A program made the position numbers and the translations under genes. Of a stretch of DNA of 6,754 nucleotides, positions 1 through 6,754 are shown piece after piece (position 1 is the first letter of the stretch; the number at the start of each line of letters is the position of its first letter). This DNA is from Burkholderiales bacterium (GTDB lineage Bacteria; Pseudomonadota; Gammaproteobacteria; Burkholderiales; JACMKV01), in the NCBI GenBank assembly GCA_014379915.1, contig JACMKV010000116.1, forward strand, positions 1 through 6,754. Reading direction: 5' to 3'. The notes below the pieces were generated by a model. It did not search any database. It was not told the origin of the DNA and was given only the letters and a program-made list of their open reading frames with translations.

Positions 1-2
1 GG

Positions 3-380
3 CTGTTGTCGCGGCAGACGCTGGCCGAAGTCATCGAGCCCAGGGTCGAGGAGTTGTATTCGCTGATCCAGGCCGAATTGCGGCGCAGCGGTTATGAAGA
101 TTTATTGTCGTCGGGAGTCGTCATCACCGGCGGCAGCAGTGCAATGCCGGGAATGGTTGAGCTCGCTGAGGAAGTCTTTCACCTACCGGTCCGGCAAGGA
201 ATGCCTAGCTACGCCGGAGCGCTGGCGGAAGTCGTCAAGAACCCGCGCTATTCGACTGCCGTCGGCCTGTTGTGGGCGGCCGAGGCGCAACATCAACGCA
301 ACCAGTTGGTCGATTTTCAAAGTAATTCTTTACAACGCGTATTCGATCGTATGAGAAGTTGGTTCCAGGGAAATTTTTGA
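3..380 (+). CDS. ftsA: FtsA, cell division actin homologue (3' part only)
   Basis: This is the C-terminal 125 residues of FtsA, the actin-like ATPase that anchors FtsZ filaments to the inner membrane and recruits later divisome proteins. The frame is open from the window edge, so the true start lies upstream. Visible landmarks are the stretch LSRQTLAEVIEPRVEEL, then the VVITGGSSAMPGM nucleotide-pocket motif (about bases 114-155), then the segment FHLPVRQGMP. The last residues, RVFDRMRSWFQGNF, form an amphipathic basic-aromatic helix, as in the family's C-terminal membrane-targeting sequence, so the 3' end is complete. The linker before it (QRNQLVDFQSNSLQ) is variable in the family. FtsZ follows on the same strand 59 bases later, the standard dcw order. 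Identification is by recognised motifs and context. Confidence 0.97.
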   Translation: MLSRQTLAEVIEPRVEELYSLIQAELRRSGYEDLLSSGVVITGGSSAMPGMVELAEEVFHLPVRQGMPSYAGALAEVVKNPRYSTAVGLLWAAEAQHQRNQLVDFQSNSLQRVFDRMRSWFQGNF

Positions 381-384
381 AAGA

Positions 385-422
385 CCGGCGTTAGCACACC
401 CGCGAGAAAGCCGGAATTTTTT
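385..422 (+). terminator. Weak terminator-like hairpin between ftsA and ftsZ
   Basis: CCGGC at 385-389 is exactly complementary to GCCGG at 410-414, and two A bases and a run of six T (417-422) follow. This is the layout of an intrinsic terminator or attenuator, but the stem has only 5 base pairs and the loop is 20 bases, so it is probably a partial or inefficient one. If it works, it would lower read-through from ftsA into ftsZ. It lies just upstream of the ftsZ ribosome binding site. The pairing is seen in the sequence; the function is a guess. Confidence 0.25.
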
Positions 423-426
423 ATCC

Positions 427-433
427 TAAGGAG
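427..433 (+). promoter_or_regulatory. ftsZ ribosome binding site (TAAGGAG), decides the start
   Basis: TAAGGAG is a near-perfect Shine-Dalgarno sequence. It directly abuts an ATG at 434, which leaves no spacer. It sits 6 bases before the in-frame ATG at 440, the ideal distance. This favours the second ATG as the main ftsZ start. Confidence 0.85.
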
Positions 434-439
434 ATGAGC

Positions 440-1603
440 ATGCCATTCGAAATAATAGACAACCAACCGCAGGAAGCAGTCATCAAAGTCATCGGCGTCG
501 GCGGCTGCGGCGGCAACGCCGTCGAGCACATGATTCGCCTGGGCGTGCAAGGCGTCGAATTCATTTGCGCCAATACCGACGCGCAGGCGTTGAAGCGCAG
601 CCAGGTCAAAACGCAGCTGCAACTCGGCGTCAACATCACCAAGGGCCTCGGCGCCGGCGCCAATCCGGACATAGGCCGCGAAGCTGCGCTCGAAGACCGC
701 GAGCGTCTGGCGGAATTGATCGAGGGCGCCGATATGCTGTTTTTGACTGCCGGCATGGGCGGCGGCACCGGCACCGGCGCTGCACCGGTTGTGGCGGAAA
801 TCGCCAAGGAGATGGGCATTCTGACCGTCGCCGTGGTGACCAAGCCGTTCGCGTTCGAAGGCCGCCGCCAGCGTGTCGCGCTCGAAGGTTTGAGCCTCCT
901 GGCGCAGCATGTCGATTCGCTGATCGTGATTCCGAACGACAAGCTGATGCAGGTGTTGGGCGAGGACGTAAGCATGCTCGACGCGTTCCAGGCCGCCAAC
1001 AATGTGCTGCATGGCGCGGTCGCCGGCATCGCCGAAGTCATCAACTGCCCGGGCACGGTCAACGTCGATTTCGCGGACGTCAAAACCGTGATGTCGGAAA
1101 TGGGCATGGCGATGATGGGCTCGGCGGTTGCAACCGGCGCCAATCGCGCGCGCGTCGCTGCCGAGCAGGCCGTGGCGAGCCCCTTGCTCGAGGATATCAA
1201 CCTGTCGGGCGCGCGCGGCATTCTGGTCAATATCACGGCCAGCATGAATTTACGCATGAAGGAAGTGCACGATGTCATGAACACGATCAAGGGCTTCTCC
1301 GCCGACGATGCCACCGTCATAGTCGGAACGGTGATCGATGAATCGATGCAAAACGATCTGCGCGTGACCATGGTCGCAACCGGTCTCGGCGCACCGGTCA
1401 ATCGCAATCAGTCCAAGCCGTTGACGATGATAAGGACGGGAACGGATGCCATGCCGATCGGTTCGGGTCTGATCGACTATCAAGAACTCGATACACCGGC
1501 GGTGGTCAGACGGCGGAATCGCGATGCAACGATAGAGGCGATGCGCCAATCCGGTGCGGACATGCTCGATATCCCGACATTTCTGCGCAAACAGGCTGAC
1601 TGA
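440..1603 (+). CDS. ftsZ: FtsZ, tubulin-like GTPase that forms the Z ring
   Basis: FtsZ polymerises with GTP at mid-cell and recruits the divisome. The product is 387 residues from the preferred ATG at 440; starting at 434 would add only Met-Ser. Seen in order: the N-terminal nucleotide loop GVGGCGGN (19-26), the tubulin signature GGGTGTG (107-113), and the T7 synergy loop NVDFADVKTVM with catalytic Asp210 and Asp213. The globular core ends near ATGLG (314-318). A linker of about 55 residues follows, then the C-terminal peptide DIPTFLRKQAD (377-387), which in the family binds FtsA, ZipA and MinC. The length is close to the 383 residues of E. coli FtsZ. No residue expected for GTP binding or hydrolysis looks changed. 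It lies between ftsA and lpxC as in other proteobacterial dcw clusters. Its own strong ribosome binding site fits the high FtsZ:FtsA ratio known in other bacteria. Confidence 0.99.
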   Translation: MPFEIIDNQPQEAVIKVIGVGGCGGNAVEHMIRLGVQGVEFICANTDAQALKRSQVKTQLQLGVNITKGLGAGANPDIGREAALEDRERLAELIEGADMLFLTAGMGGGTGTGAAPVVAEIAKEMGILTVAVVTKPFAFEGRRQRVALEGLSLLAQHVDSLIVIPNDKLMQVLGEDVSMLDAFQAANNVLHGAVAGIAEVINCPGTVNVDFADVKTVMSEMGMAMMGSAVATGANRARVAAEQAVASPLLEDINLSGARGILVNITASMNLRMKEVHDVMNTIKGFSADDATVIVGTVIDESMQNDLRVTMVATGLGAPVNRNQSKPLTMIRTGTDAMPIGSGLIDYQELDTPAVVRRRNRDATIEAMRQSGADMLDIPTFLRKQAD

Positions 1604-1688
1604 GCAAAGGATGCCGGCGATTGGGTTGGGCTGACGCTGAGGCGGTGACTACGGATGCCCGGGCCATGCAAGGAGACGCCGTCGCTCA

Positions 1689-1697
1689 TGATAAAAT
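1689..1697 (+). promoter_or_regulatory. Possible extended -10 promoter for lpxC
   Basis: TGATAAAAT reads as a TGn extension plus a -10 hexamer TAAAAT that matches TATAAT at 5 of 6 positions. No good -35 box is seen about 17 bases upstream, as is common for extended -10 promoters. Transcription would begin near 1704, giving a leader of about 50 bases before the lpxC start at 1754. The leader contains a short inverted repeat (GCGCAT 1712-1717, ATGCGC 1728-1733). The 150-base ftsZ-lpxC gap shows no intrinsic terminator, so read-through from ftsZ is also likely. Confidence 0.4.
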
Positions 1698-1753
1698 AAC
1701 GGCCCCGCTAAGCGCATCGCGCAGTGCATGCGCGCGAGTGTCGAGAGCGAATA

Positions 1754-2665
1754 ATGATCAAGCAGCGAACATTGAAGAGCATCGTGCGCGCGACCGGCGT
1801 CGGTCTGCATACCGGCCAGAAGGTCTACATGACCTTGCGGCCGGCTGCGGCCAACACCGGCATCGTTTTTCGCCGCACCGATTTCGCTGAGCCGCTTGAA
1901 ATCAAGGCGGCGCCGTACAGCATTCAGGACACGAAGTTATGCTCGTGCCTGGAGCACGGTGAGATGCGCGTCGCGACGATCGAACATTTGATGTCGGCGT
2001 TCGCCGGCCTCGGCATCGACAACGCCTACGTCGATCTATCGGCCGGCGAGGTACCGATTCTCGACGGCAGCGCAGCCCCTTTTGTGTTTCTACTGCAATC
2101 GGCCGGCATCGAAGAGCAGCCGTTGGCGAAAAAGTTCGTCCGCGTGTTGAAGCCCGTGCAGGTCGAAGAAGGCGATAAATGGGTTCGATTCGAGCCTTAC
2201 AATGGCTTCAAACTCGATTTGACGATTTCGTTCGACCATCCGGTTTTCGCCAAATCCGGGCAAAGCGCGAGCATCGATTTCGCGACGACTTCCTACGTGA
2301 AGGAAGTAAGCCGCGCGCGCACTTTTGGTTTCATGCAGGATGTCGAGAGCATGCGCGCCCAGGGTCTGGCTCAGGGCGGCAGCCTGTCCAATGCCATCGT
2401 CATGGACGATTACCGGGTGCTGAATCAGGACGGGCTGCGTTATGACGACGAATTCGTCAAGCACAAGCTGCTCGATGCGATCGGTGATCTCTATGTGCTT
2501 GGCCATCCGTTGATCTGCGCCTTTTCCGGCTATAAATCGGGACACGCACTGAATAATGCATTGCTGCGCGCGCTGCTCGAAGACGAAACGGCATGGGAGT
2601 ATGTAAGTTTTGACCGCCTCGAAGAGGCGCCGAGCTTTTTGCATTTGCAGGCCCAAACTGCCTGA
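1754..2665 (+). CDS. lpxC: LpxC, UDP-3-O-acyl-N-acetylglucosamine deacetylase
   Basis: This zinc amidohydrolase removes the N-acetyl group from UDP-3-O-(acyl)-GlcNAc in the cytoplasm, the committed step of lipid A synthesis. The product is 303 residues, against 305 in E. coli. The start at 1754 gives MIKQRTLKS, which matches the family N-terminus; an in-frame GTG at 1724 would add ten residues with no support. A weak GAGAG lies 6 bases upstream. Landmarks: the conserved TGVGLHTGQ (14-22), the TIEHLMSAFAGLGIDN block with Glu77 and zinc ligand His78, the PILDGSAAPF block (101-110), then KHKLLDAIGD with His237 and Asp241, and the catalytic His264 in SGHALNN. All are offset by one from the E. coli numbering, so the active site is complete. 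It probably has its own promoter upstream. In other bacteria LpxC level is set mainly by proteolysis, which the sequence does not show. Confidence 0.99.
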   Translation: MIKQRTLKSIVRATGVGLHTGQKVYMTLRPAAANTGIVFRRTDFAEPLEIKAAPYSIQDTKLCSCLEHGEMRVATIEHLMSAFAGLGIDNAYVDLSAGEVPILDGSAAPFVFLLQSAGIEEQPLAKKFVRVLKPVQVEEGDKWVRFEPYNGFKLDLTISFDHPVFAKSGQSASIDFATTSYVKEVSRARTFGFMQDVESMRAQGLAQGGSLSNAIVMDDYRVLNQDGLRYDDEFVKHKLLDAIGDLYVLGHPLICAFSGYKSGHALNNALLRALLEDETAWEYVSFDRLEEAPSFLHLQAQTA

Positions 2666-2707
2666 AAATCGCCCGCAAAGCTGTCAGCGGGTAGCTGATT
2701 TACTGCA

Positions 2708-2893
2708 ATGATCGTGATCAGGCTCGTCGTTTTTCTGGCGCTTGCGGCGATCGCGCTGTCTGTCGGCCTCTACCTGTTCAGGAAAGATCGCCGATATCTG
2801 GTTTTCGCCTGGCAGGTTTTCAAATTCAGCATCGTCGTCCTGTTCGTGTTCCTGACGTTTTACGCGCTGGAACGTCTGGTGTTGGTTTTATAG
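2708..2893 (+). CDS. Small two-helix inner-membrane protein, function unknown
   Basis: I do not recognise a named family with certainty. The 61-residue product has two hydrophobic helices (about 3-23 and 38-58) joined by the basic stretch FRKDRRYLVFAWQ (24-36). The positive charges suggest the loop is cytoplasmic and both ends periplasmic. There is no signal-peptide cleavage site and no cysteine. It starts 42 bases after lpxC on the same strand with only a poor ribosome binding site, so it is probably co-transcribed with lpxC. Use of G/C-ending codons is like that of its neighbours, which supports a real gene. Similar short membrane proteins with a YLxFAWQ-like core occur, as I recall, in betaproteobacteria, but this was not checked. 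It stops one base before the end of dciA on the other strand. Confidence 0.7.
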   Translation: MIVIRLVVFLALAAIALSVGLYLFRKDRRYLVFAWQVFKFSIVVLFVFLTFYALERLVLVL

Positions 2894-2894
2894 C

Positions 2895-3338
2895 CTAACG
2901 CCCGCGCCGTTGTCGTTCAATCAACACGCGTAACGCTGTCTTTAGCGGCACGTCGTCCAGGTTTGCGGCGTACTGCTCCAGATGGCTCAAGCCTTCTCCG
3001 TTCAGCACCGCTCGCTTCGGCAGCGGTGCAGCGTCATCGCGCGGGCGCACTCGTACTTCTATACGCGTCACCTCCGGCACATGGCCGTCGCGGTGCAAGC
3101 CAGCCAGCAGTGACGGCGCCGATTGCTTGAGTTTGGCTGCCGTCATACCAGTCTCGGCGATCAGGAAAAGTACATCGTTCTTCAAACGACTGACCGTGCA
3201 TTGCGAGGCCGCGATCGGATTGATGCCGGTCAGCGCGCGCTGTAAATCGAGCAGGCGGTGGGCAAGCTCGCGCGGCGTGCGCAGCGAGTTCGCGGCGTCC
3301 AGGAAATAGCGTGCCGATCGCGGTCCCTGCCGATTCAT
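2895..3338 (-). CDS. dciA: DciA-like protein (DUF721), replicative helicase loader/operator
   Basis: DciA-family proteins interact with the replicative helicase DnaB and are needed for replication initiation in bacteria that lack phage-type DnaC or DnaI loaders. The product is 147 residues. A longer open frame reaches 3515, but the ATG at 3338 has a perfect AGGAG (3345-3349) 6 bases upstream. It also gives a sensible N-terminus, MNRQGPRSARYFLD. The DUF721 core runs from about 25 to 97: a helix (RLLDLQRALTGINP), a short strand (ASQCTVSRLKND), the strand VLFLIAETG, then a helix with AAKLKQSAPSLLAGL and the strand EVTRIEVRV. This follows the pattern of the Pseudomonas protein beside lpxC. The Trp common in the 'aWa..L' position is replaced by Met (GMTAAKL, 64-70). 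The C-terminus is basic (ERQRRGR). It is the only gene on the minus strand, tail-to-tail with the small membrane gene. The family call rests on pattern and on conserved position between lpxC and secA. Confidence 0.85.
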   Translation of the reverse strand: MNRQGPRSARYFLDAANSLRTPRELAHRLLDLQRALTGINPIAASQCTVSRLKNDVLFLIAETGMTAAKLKQSAPSLLAGLHRDGHVPEVTRIEVRVRPRDDAAPLPKRAVLNGEGLSHLEQYAANLDDVPLKTALRVLIERQRRGR

Positions 3339-3344
3339 TCCGTG

Positions 3345-3349
3345 CTCCT
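3345..3349 (-). promoter_or_regulatory. dciA ribosome binding site (AGGAG), decides the start
   Basis: Reading leftward, AGGAG lies 6 bases before the ATG at 3338. This is the argument for the 147-residue protein rather than the 206-residue open frame that begins at 3515. Confidence 0.8.
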
Positions 3350-3355
3350 GATACG

Positions 3356-3372
3356 GTGCCCGGACTGGGCAC
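3356..3372. other. Perfect 6-bp hairpin in the dciA leader
   Basis: GTGCCC (3356-3361) pairs with GGGCAC (3367-3372) around the 5-base loop GGACT. In the dciA transcript it would sit 6 bases upstream of the AGGAG, close enough to affect ribosome access or mRNA stability. No T-run follows on either strand, so it is not an intrinsic terminator. Only the pairing is shown; any role is a guess. Confidence 0.4.
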
Positions 3373-3534
3373 GCTTTGCCAAAAATCGTCTGCGACGGCC
3401 CGAGAAAACCGCCGGGAAAACAGGGATTCAGCGCTTCCTCAAGGACATACGACCGGTCAGTCGATGGGCATAAGTCTTGCACCTTTACTGGTATTCGCGC
3501 GACATGGCCAGACATCGAGTGCCATGCTTCGTCT

Positions 3535-3540
3535 GGGAGG
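3535..3540 (+). promoter_or_regulatory. Ribosome binding site of the M23 gene (GGGAGG)
   Basis: GGGAGG lies 5 bases before the ATG at 3546. It supports that start over an upstream in-frame ATG at 3477, which would add 23 residues without a ribosome binding site and without family resemblance. Confidence 0.8.
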
Positions 3541-3545
3541 CGAAG

Positions 3546-4457
3546 ATGAATATTATTCTGGTTTCCGGCCGGCTGGCAAAAACCCGGACCATTACGATCA
3601 GCAGATTCCAGATCGCGATGATCGCAGGTTTGCTGGCGCTGTCGATTCCCGCAGCAATCGGGTTCATCTATTATTCGCTGCCGTCATCCACTTTCGATCT
3701 CAATCAGCCGCGAATGCTGCTCGGTCATACCCCGCCCGGGGCTAACGCACGCGCGCAATCGCATCTGCGCGAAAATCTCAGTGCCATGGCGACCAAAGTC
3801 GGCCAAATGCAGGCGCGCCTGCTCAGACTCGACAGCCTGGGCGAGAGGCTGGCCAAAGCCGCCGGGATCGAGCCGCAAGACGTACAGCTCGGAGGGAATC
3901 CGGGTCGCGGCGGCGCGCTCTCCAGCATTCCGCAGCAGGACTTTTCGATCGAAGAATTGAATGCGCAGCTCGATACGCTCGCGCGCCAGGTCGACGAACG
4001 CTACGAAACATTGGGCATGATCGAATCGATCACCCAGATGGAGCAAGTCAAGCGCAAGCTCGTGCCATCCGCCAAACCGGTCGCGGGCGCCTGGCATTCA
4101 TCGTCATTCGGATGGCGGGTCGATCCATTCACCGGCCGTAAAGCGATGCACGAGGGAATCGATTTCGTCGCCAGCGCGGGAACCCCCATTTTCGCTGCTG
4201 CCGGGGGCATGGTCGTCTATGCGGGCCGCCACCTCCAGTATGGTAATATGGTTGACATCAGCCACGGCAATCATCTCGTCAGCCGTTATGCTCACGCATC
4301 GCGGTTGCTGGTCAAGGTTGGCGATATCGTGCAAAGCGGCGCCAGGATTGCGGAAGTCGGTAGTACCGGCCGATCGACCGGCGCGCACTTGCATTTTGAA
4401 GTGCATCTCAAGGGCGTCCCGCAGAACCCCGCGCGTTTTCTGCAAATGCCCGGTTAG
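3546..4457 (+). CDS. Membrane-anchored M23 family peptidoglycan endopeptidase
   Basis: M23 (LytM-type) zinc peptidases cut peptide cross-links in peptidoglycan in the periplasm; some inactive relatives activate amidases. The product is 303 residues. A short cytoplasmic tail (MNIILVSGRLAKTRTITIS) precedes a single transmembrane helix at about 21-44. A predicted periplasmic coiled-coil region follows (about 66-105 and 134-172), split by a Gly/Pro-rich patch (115-130). The M23 domain spans about 185-300, with zinc ligands His202 and Asp206 (HEGID), catalytic His250 (RYAH) and zinc ligand His283 (HLHFEV). All four are present, so it should be an active enzyme. There is no cleavable signal peptide motif, so it probably stays anchored. 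It diverges from dciA and precedes secA, an order I recall from Pseudomonas and betaproteobacteria. A strong terminator follows it. The exact substrate bond cannot be read from the sequence. Confidence 0.95.
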   Translation: MNIILVSGRLAKTRTITISRFQIAMIAGLLALSIPAAIGFIYYSLPSSTFDLNQPRMLLGHTPPGANARAQSHLRENLSAMATKVGQMQARLLRLDSLGERLAKAAGIEPQDVQLGGNPGRGGALSSIPQQDFSIEELNAQLDTLARQVDERYETLGMIESITQMEQVKRKLVPSAKPVAGAWHSSSFGWRVDPFTGRKAMHEGIDFVASAGTPIFAAAGGMVVYAGRHLQYGNMVDISHGNHLVSRYAHASRLLVKVGDIVQSGARIAEVGSTGRSTGAHLHFEVHLKGVPQNPARFLQMPG

Positions 4458-4466
4458 CTCGGGTTT

Positions 4467-4490
4467 TCGTTTGGACAAAATCGTTTGGAC
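4467..4490 (+). repeat. 10-base direct repeat, 14-base period
   Basis: TCGTTTGGAC occurs twice without mismatch, at 4467-4476 and 4481-4490, separated by AAAA. It lies between the M23 stop codon and the terminator stem. The second copy also forms a small palindrome, TTGGACCAA (4485-4493). It could be a small tandem duplication or a pair of protein binding sites; nothing else in the sequence decides this. Confidence 0.6.
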
Positions 4491-4494
4491 CAAT

Positions 4495-4524
4495 AGGGGT
4501 GAGGCGATTGCCTGACCCCTTTTT
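4495..4524 (+). terminator. Intrinsic terminator after the M23 gene
   Basis: An 11-base arm at 4495-4505 pairs with 4510-4520 with a single G-G mismatch: AGGGGT pairs with ACCCCT and AGGC with GCCT, around the loop GATT. The right arm runs into five T (4520-4524). This is a textbook Rho-independent terminator for rightward transcription, 37 bases after the M23 stop codon. On the other strand the stem is followed by ATTGGTCC with no T-run, so it acts one way. It implies that secA has its own promoter downstream or overlapping. Confidence 0.85.
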
Positions 4525-4537
4525 GATTTAACATACT
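4508..4537 (+). promoter_or_regulatory. Weak candidate promoter for secA
   Basis: TTGCCT (4508-4513) and CATACT (4532-4537) each match the sigma-70 hexamers at 4 of 6 positions and are 18 bases apart. The -35 box would lie inside the terminator stem. It would give a leader of about 115 bases. This is the best pair I can see in the gap, but it is weak and could be chance. Confidence 0.2.
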
Positions 4538-4590
4538 GCCCAGAAAGCTGTCTCAGACCTGATCGACACCCATTTGACCCCACGTTGGCC

Positions 4591-4608
4591 CGCCTCCGTA
4601 ACGAGGCG
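4591..4608 (+). other. GC-rich hairpin in the secA leader
   Basis: CGCCTC (4591-4596) is exactly complementary to GAGGCG (4603-4608) around the loop CGTAAC. It ends 36 bases upstream of the secA ribosome binding site, with no T-run after it, so it is not a terminator. A role in secA translation control is possible but not shown. No ATG- or GTG-started leader peptide lies between the terminator and the secA ribosome binding site, unlike E. coli, where secM precedes secA. Confidence 0.4.
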
Positions 4609-4659
4609 CGACTGATTCAGGTTTCCTGTTGTTCCCCGCTCCGAAAGGATGTTCGCGCA

Positions 4660-6754
<2,095 letters not shown>

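Larger units (their letters stand above)
3339..3545. promoter_or_regulatory. Divergent intergenic region between dciA and the M23 gene
   Basis: These 207 bases must hold the start signals of dciA (leftward) and probably of the M23 gene (rightward). I find no convincing sigma-70 hexamer pair on either strand. What is visible: a perfect 6-base-pair hairpin near dciA (3356-3372), two copies of a 10-base motif CCGRGAAAAC spaced 12 bases apart (3400-3409 and 3412-3421), an A5 run at 3381-3385, and ribosome binding sites at each end. Open frames through this stretch are extensions or shadows of the flanking genes. Confidence 0.5.

Noticed and set aside
306..336. A promoter for ftsZ inside the end of ftsA (TTGGTC ... 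TACAAC)
   Set aside because: The hexamers are poor and 19 bases apart, and the bases are constrained by ftsA coding.
421..1407. A 328-codon minus-strand open frame opposite ftsZ, and another at 317-1012
   Set aside because: Both overlap the unmistakable ftsZ gene, have Ala/Ser/Arg/Pro- or His-rich low-complexity composition typical of antisense shadows, and lack ribosome binding sites.
1724..1753. LpxC start at GTG 1724
   Set aside because: It adds ten residues before MIKQRTLKS, which matches the normal LpxC start; catalytic residue numbering also fits the shorter protein.
2672..2691. CCCGC/GCGGG inverted repeat after lpxC as a terminator
   Set aside because: The stem is only 5 base pairs with a 10-base loop and no T-run follows, so it is not a credible terminator.
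3339..3515. A 59-residue N-terminal extension of DciA from an ATG at 3515
   Set aside because: The ATG at 3338 has a perfect AGGAG at 6 bases, while the extension shows no family resemblance and would fill the divergent control region.
3477..3545. A 23-residue extension of the M23 protein from an ATG at 3477
   Set aside because: GGGAGG is placed for the ATG at 3546, and MNIILVSGR followed by a membrane helix fits the usual N-terminus of this protein type.
4219..4515. A 98-codon plus-strand frame crossing the M23 gene end, considered as a SecM-like leader peptide
   Set aside because: Most of it is an out-of-frame shadow of the M23 domain; it ends inside the terminator, has no ribosome binding site, and shows no arrest motif that I recognise.

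Overview
The window is the 3' end of a division and cell-wall (dcw) cluster joined to the lpxC-secA region of a Gram-negative bacterium, most likely a betaproteobacterium. Evidence for this is the order ftsA-ftsZ-lpxC-small membrane protein-(dciA, reversed)-M23 peptidase-secA, the moderately high G+C with G/C-ending codons, an FtsZ that ends in the DIPTFLRKQAD type of tail, and a SecA that reads like betaproteobacterial SecA. The genus cannot be named from the sequence alone. Every gene except the two at the window edges (ftsA lacks its 5' end, secA its 3' end) appears intact. I see no insertion sequence, RNA gene, CRISPR array or sign of recent transfer.

Layout. Bases 3-380 hold the C-terminal third of FtsA, which tethers FtsZ filaments to the membrane. 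FtsZ follows at 440-1603, after a 59-base gap with a weak hairpin-plus-T-run and a strong ribosome binding site. A 150-base gap with a plausible extended -10 promoter leads to lpxC (1754-2665), the committed step of lipid A synthesis. A 61-residue two-helix membrane protein of unknown function follows (2708-2893). It ends one base from the end of dciA (2895-3338, minus strand), a DUF721 protein of the replicative-helicase loader/operator family. A 207-base divergent intergenic region separates dciA from a membrane-anchored M23 peptidoglycan endopeptidase (3546-4457). That gene is closed by a clear intrinsic terminator at 4495-4524. A leader of about 135 bases then precedes secA (4660 to the window end), the ATPase motor of the Sec translocon.

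Functionally the window couples Z-ring formation (FtsA, FtsZ), outer-membrane lipid synthesis (LpxC), cell-wall hydrolysis (M23), replication-helicase loading (DciA) and protein export (SecA). In Escherichia coli the space between lpxC and secA carries the arrest peptide gene secM. Here it carries the small membrane gene, dciA and the M23 gene, and I find no ATG- or GTG-started leader peptide between the terminator and secA.

This is mostly a conserved housekeeping region and I found no undescribed system. The items most worth a second look are a 27-residue extra segment near the N-terminus of SecA, a 14-base-period direct repeat beside the M23 terminator, the tail-to-tail genes one base apart with no room for a terminator, and the hairpin with a T-run between ftsA and ftsZ.
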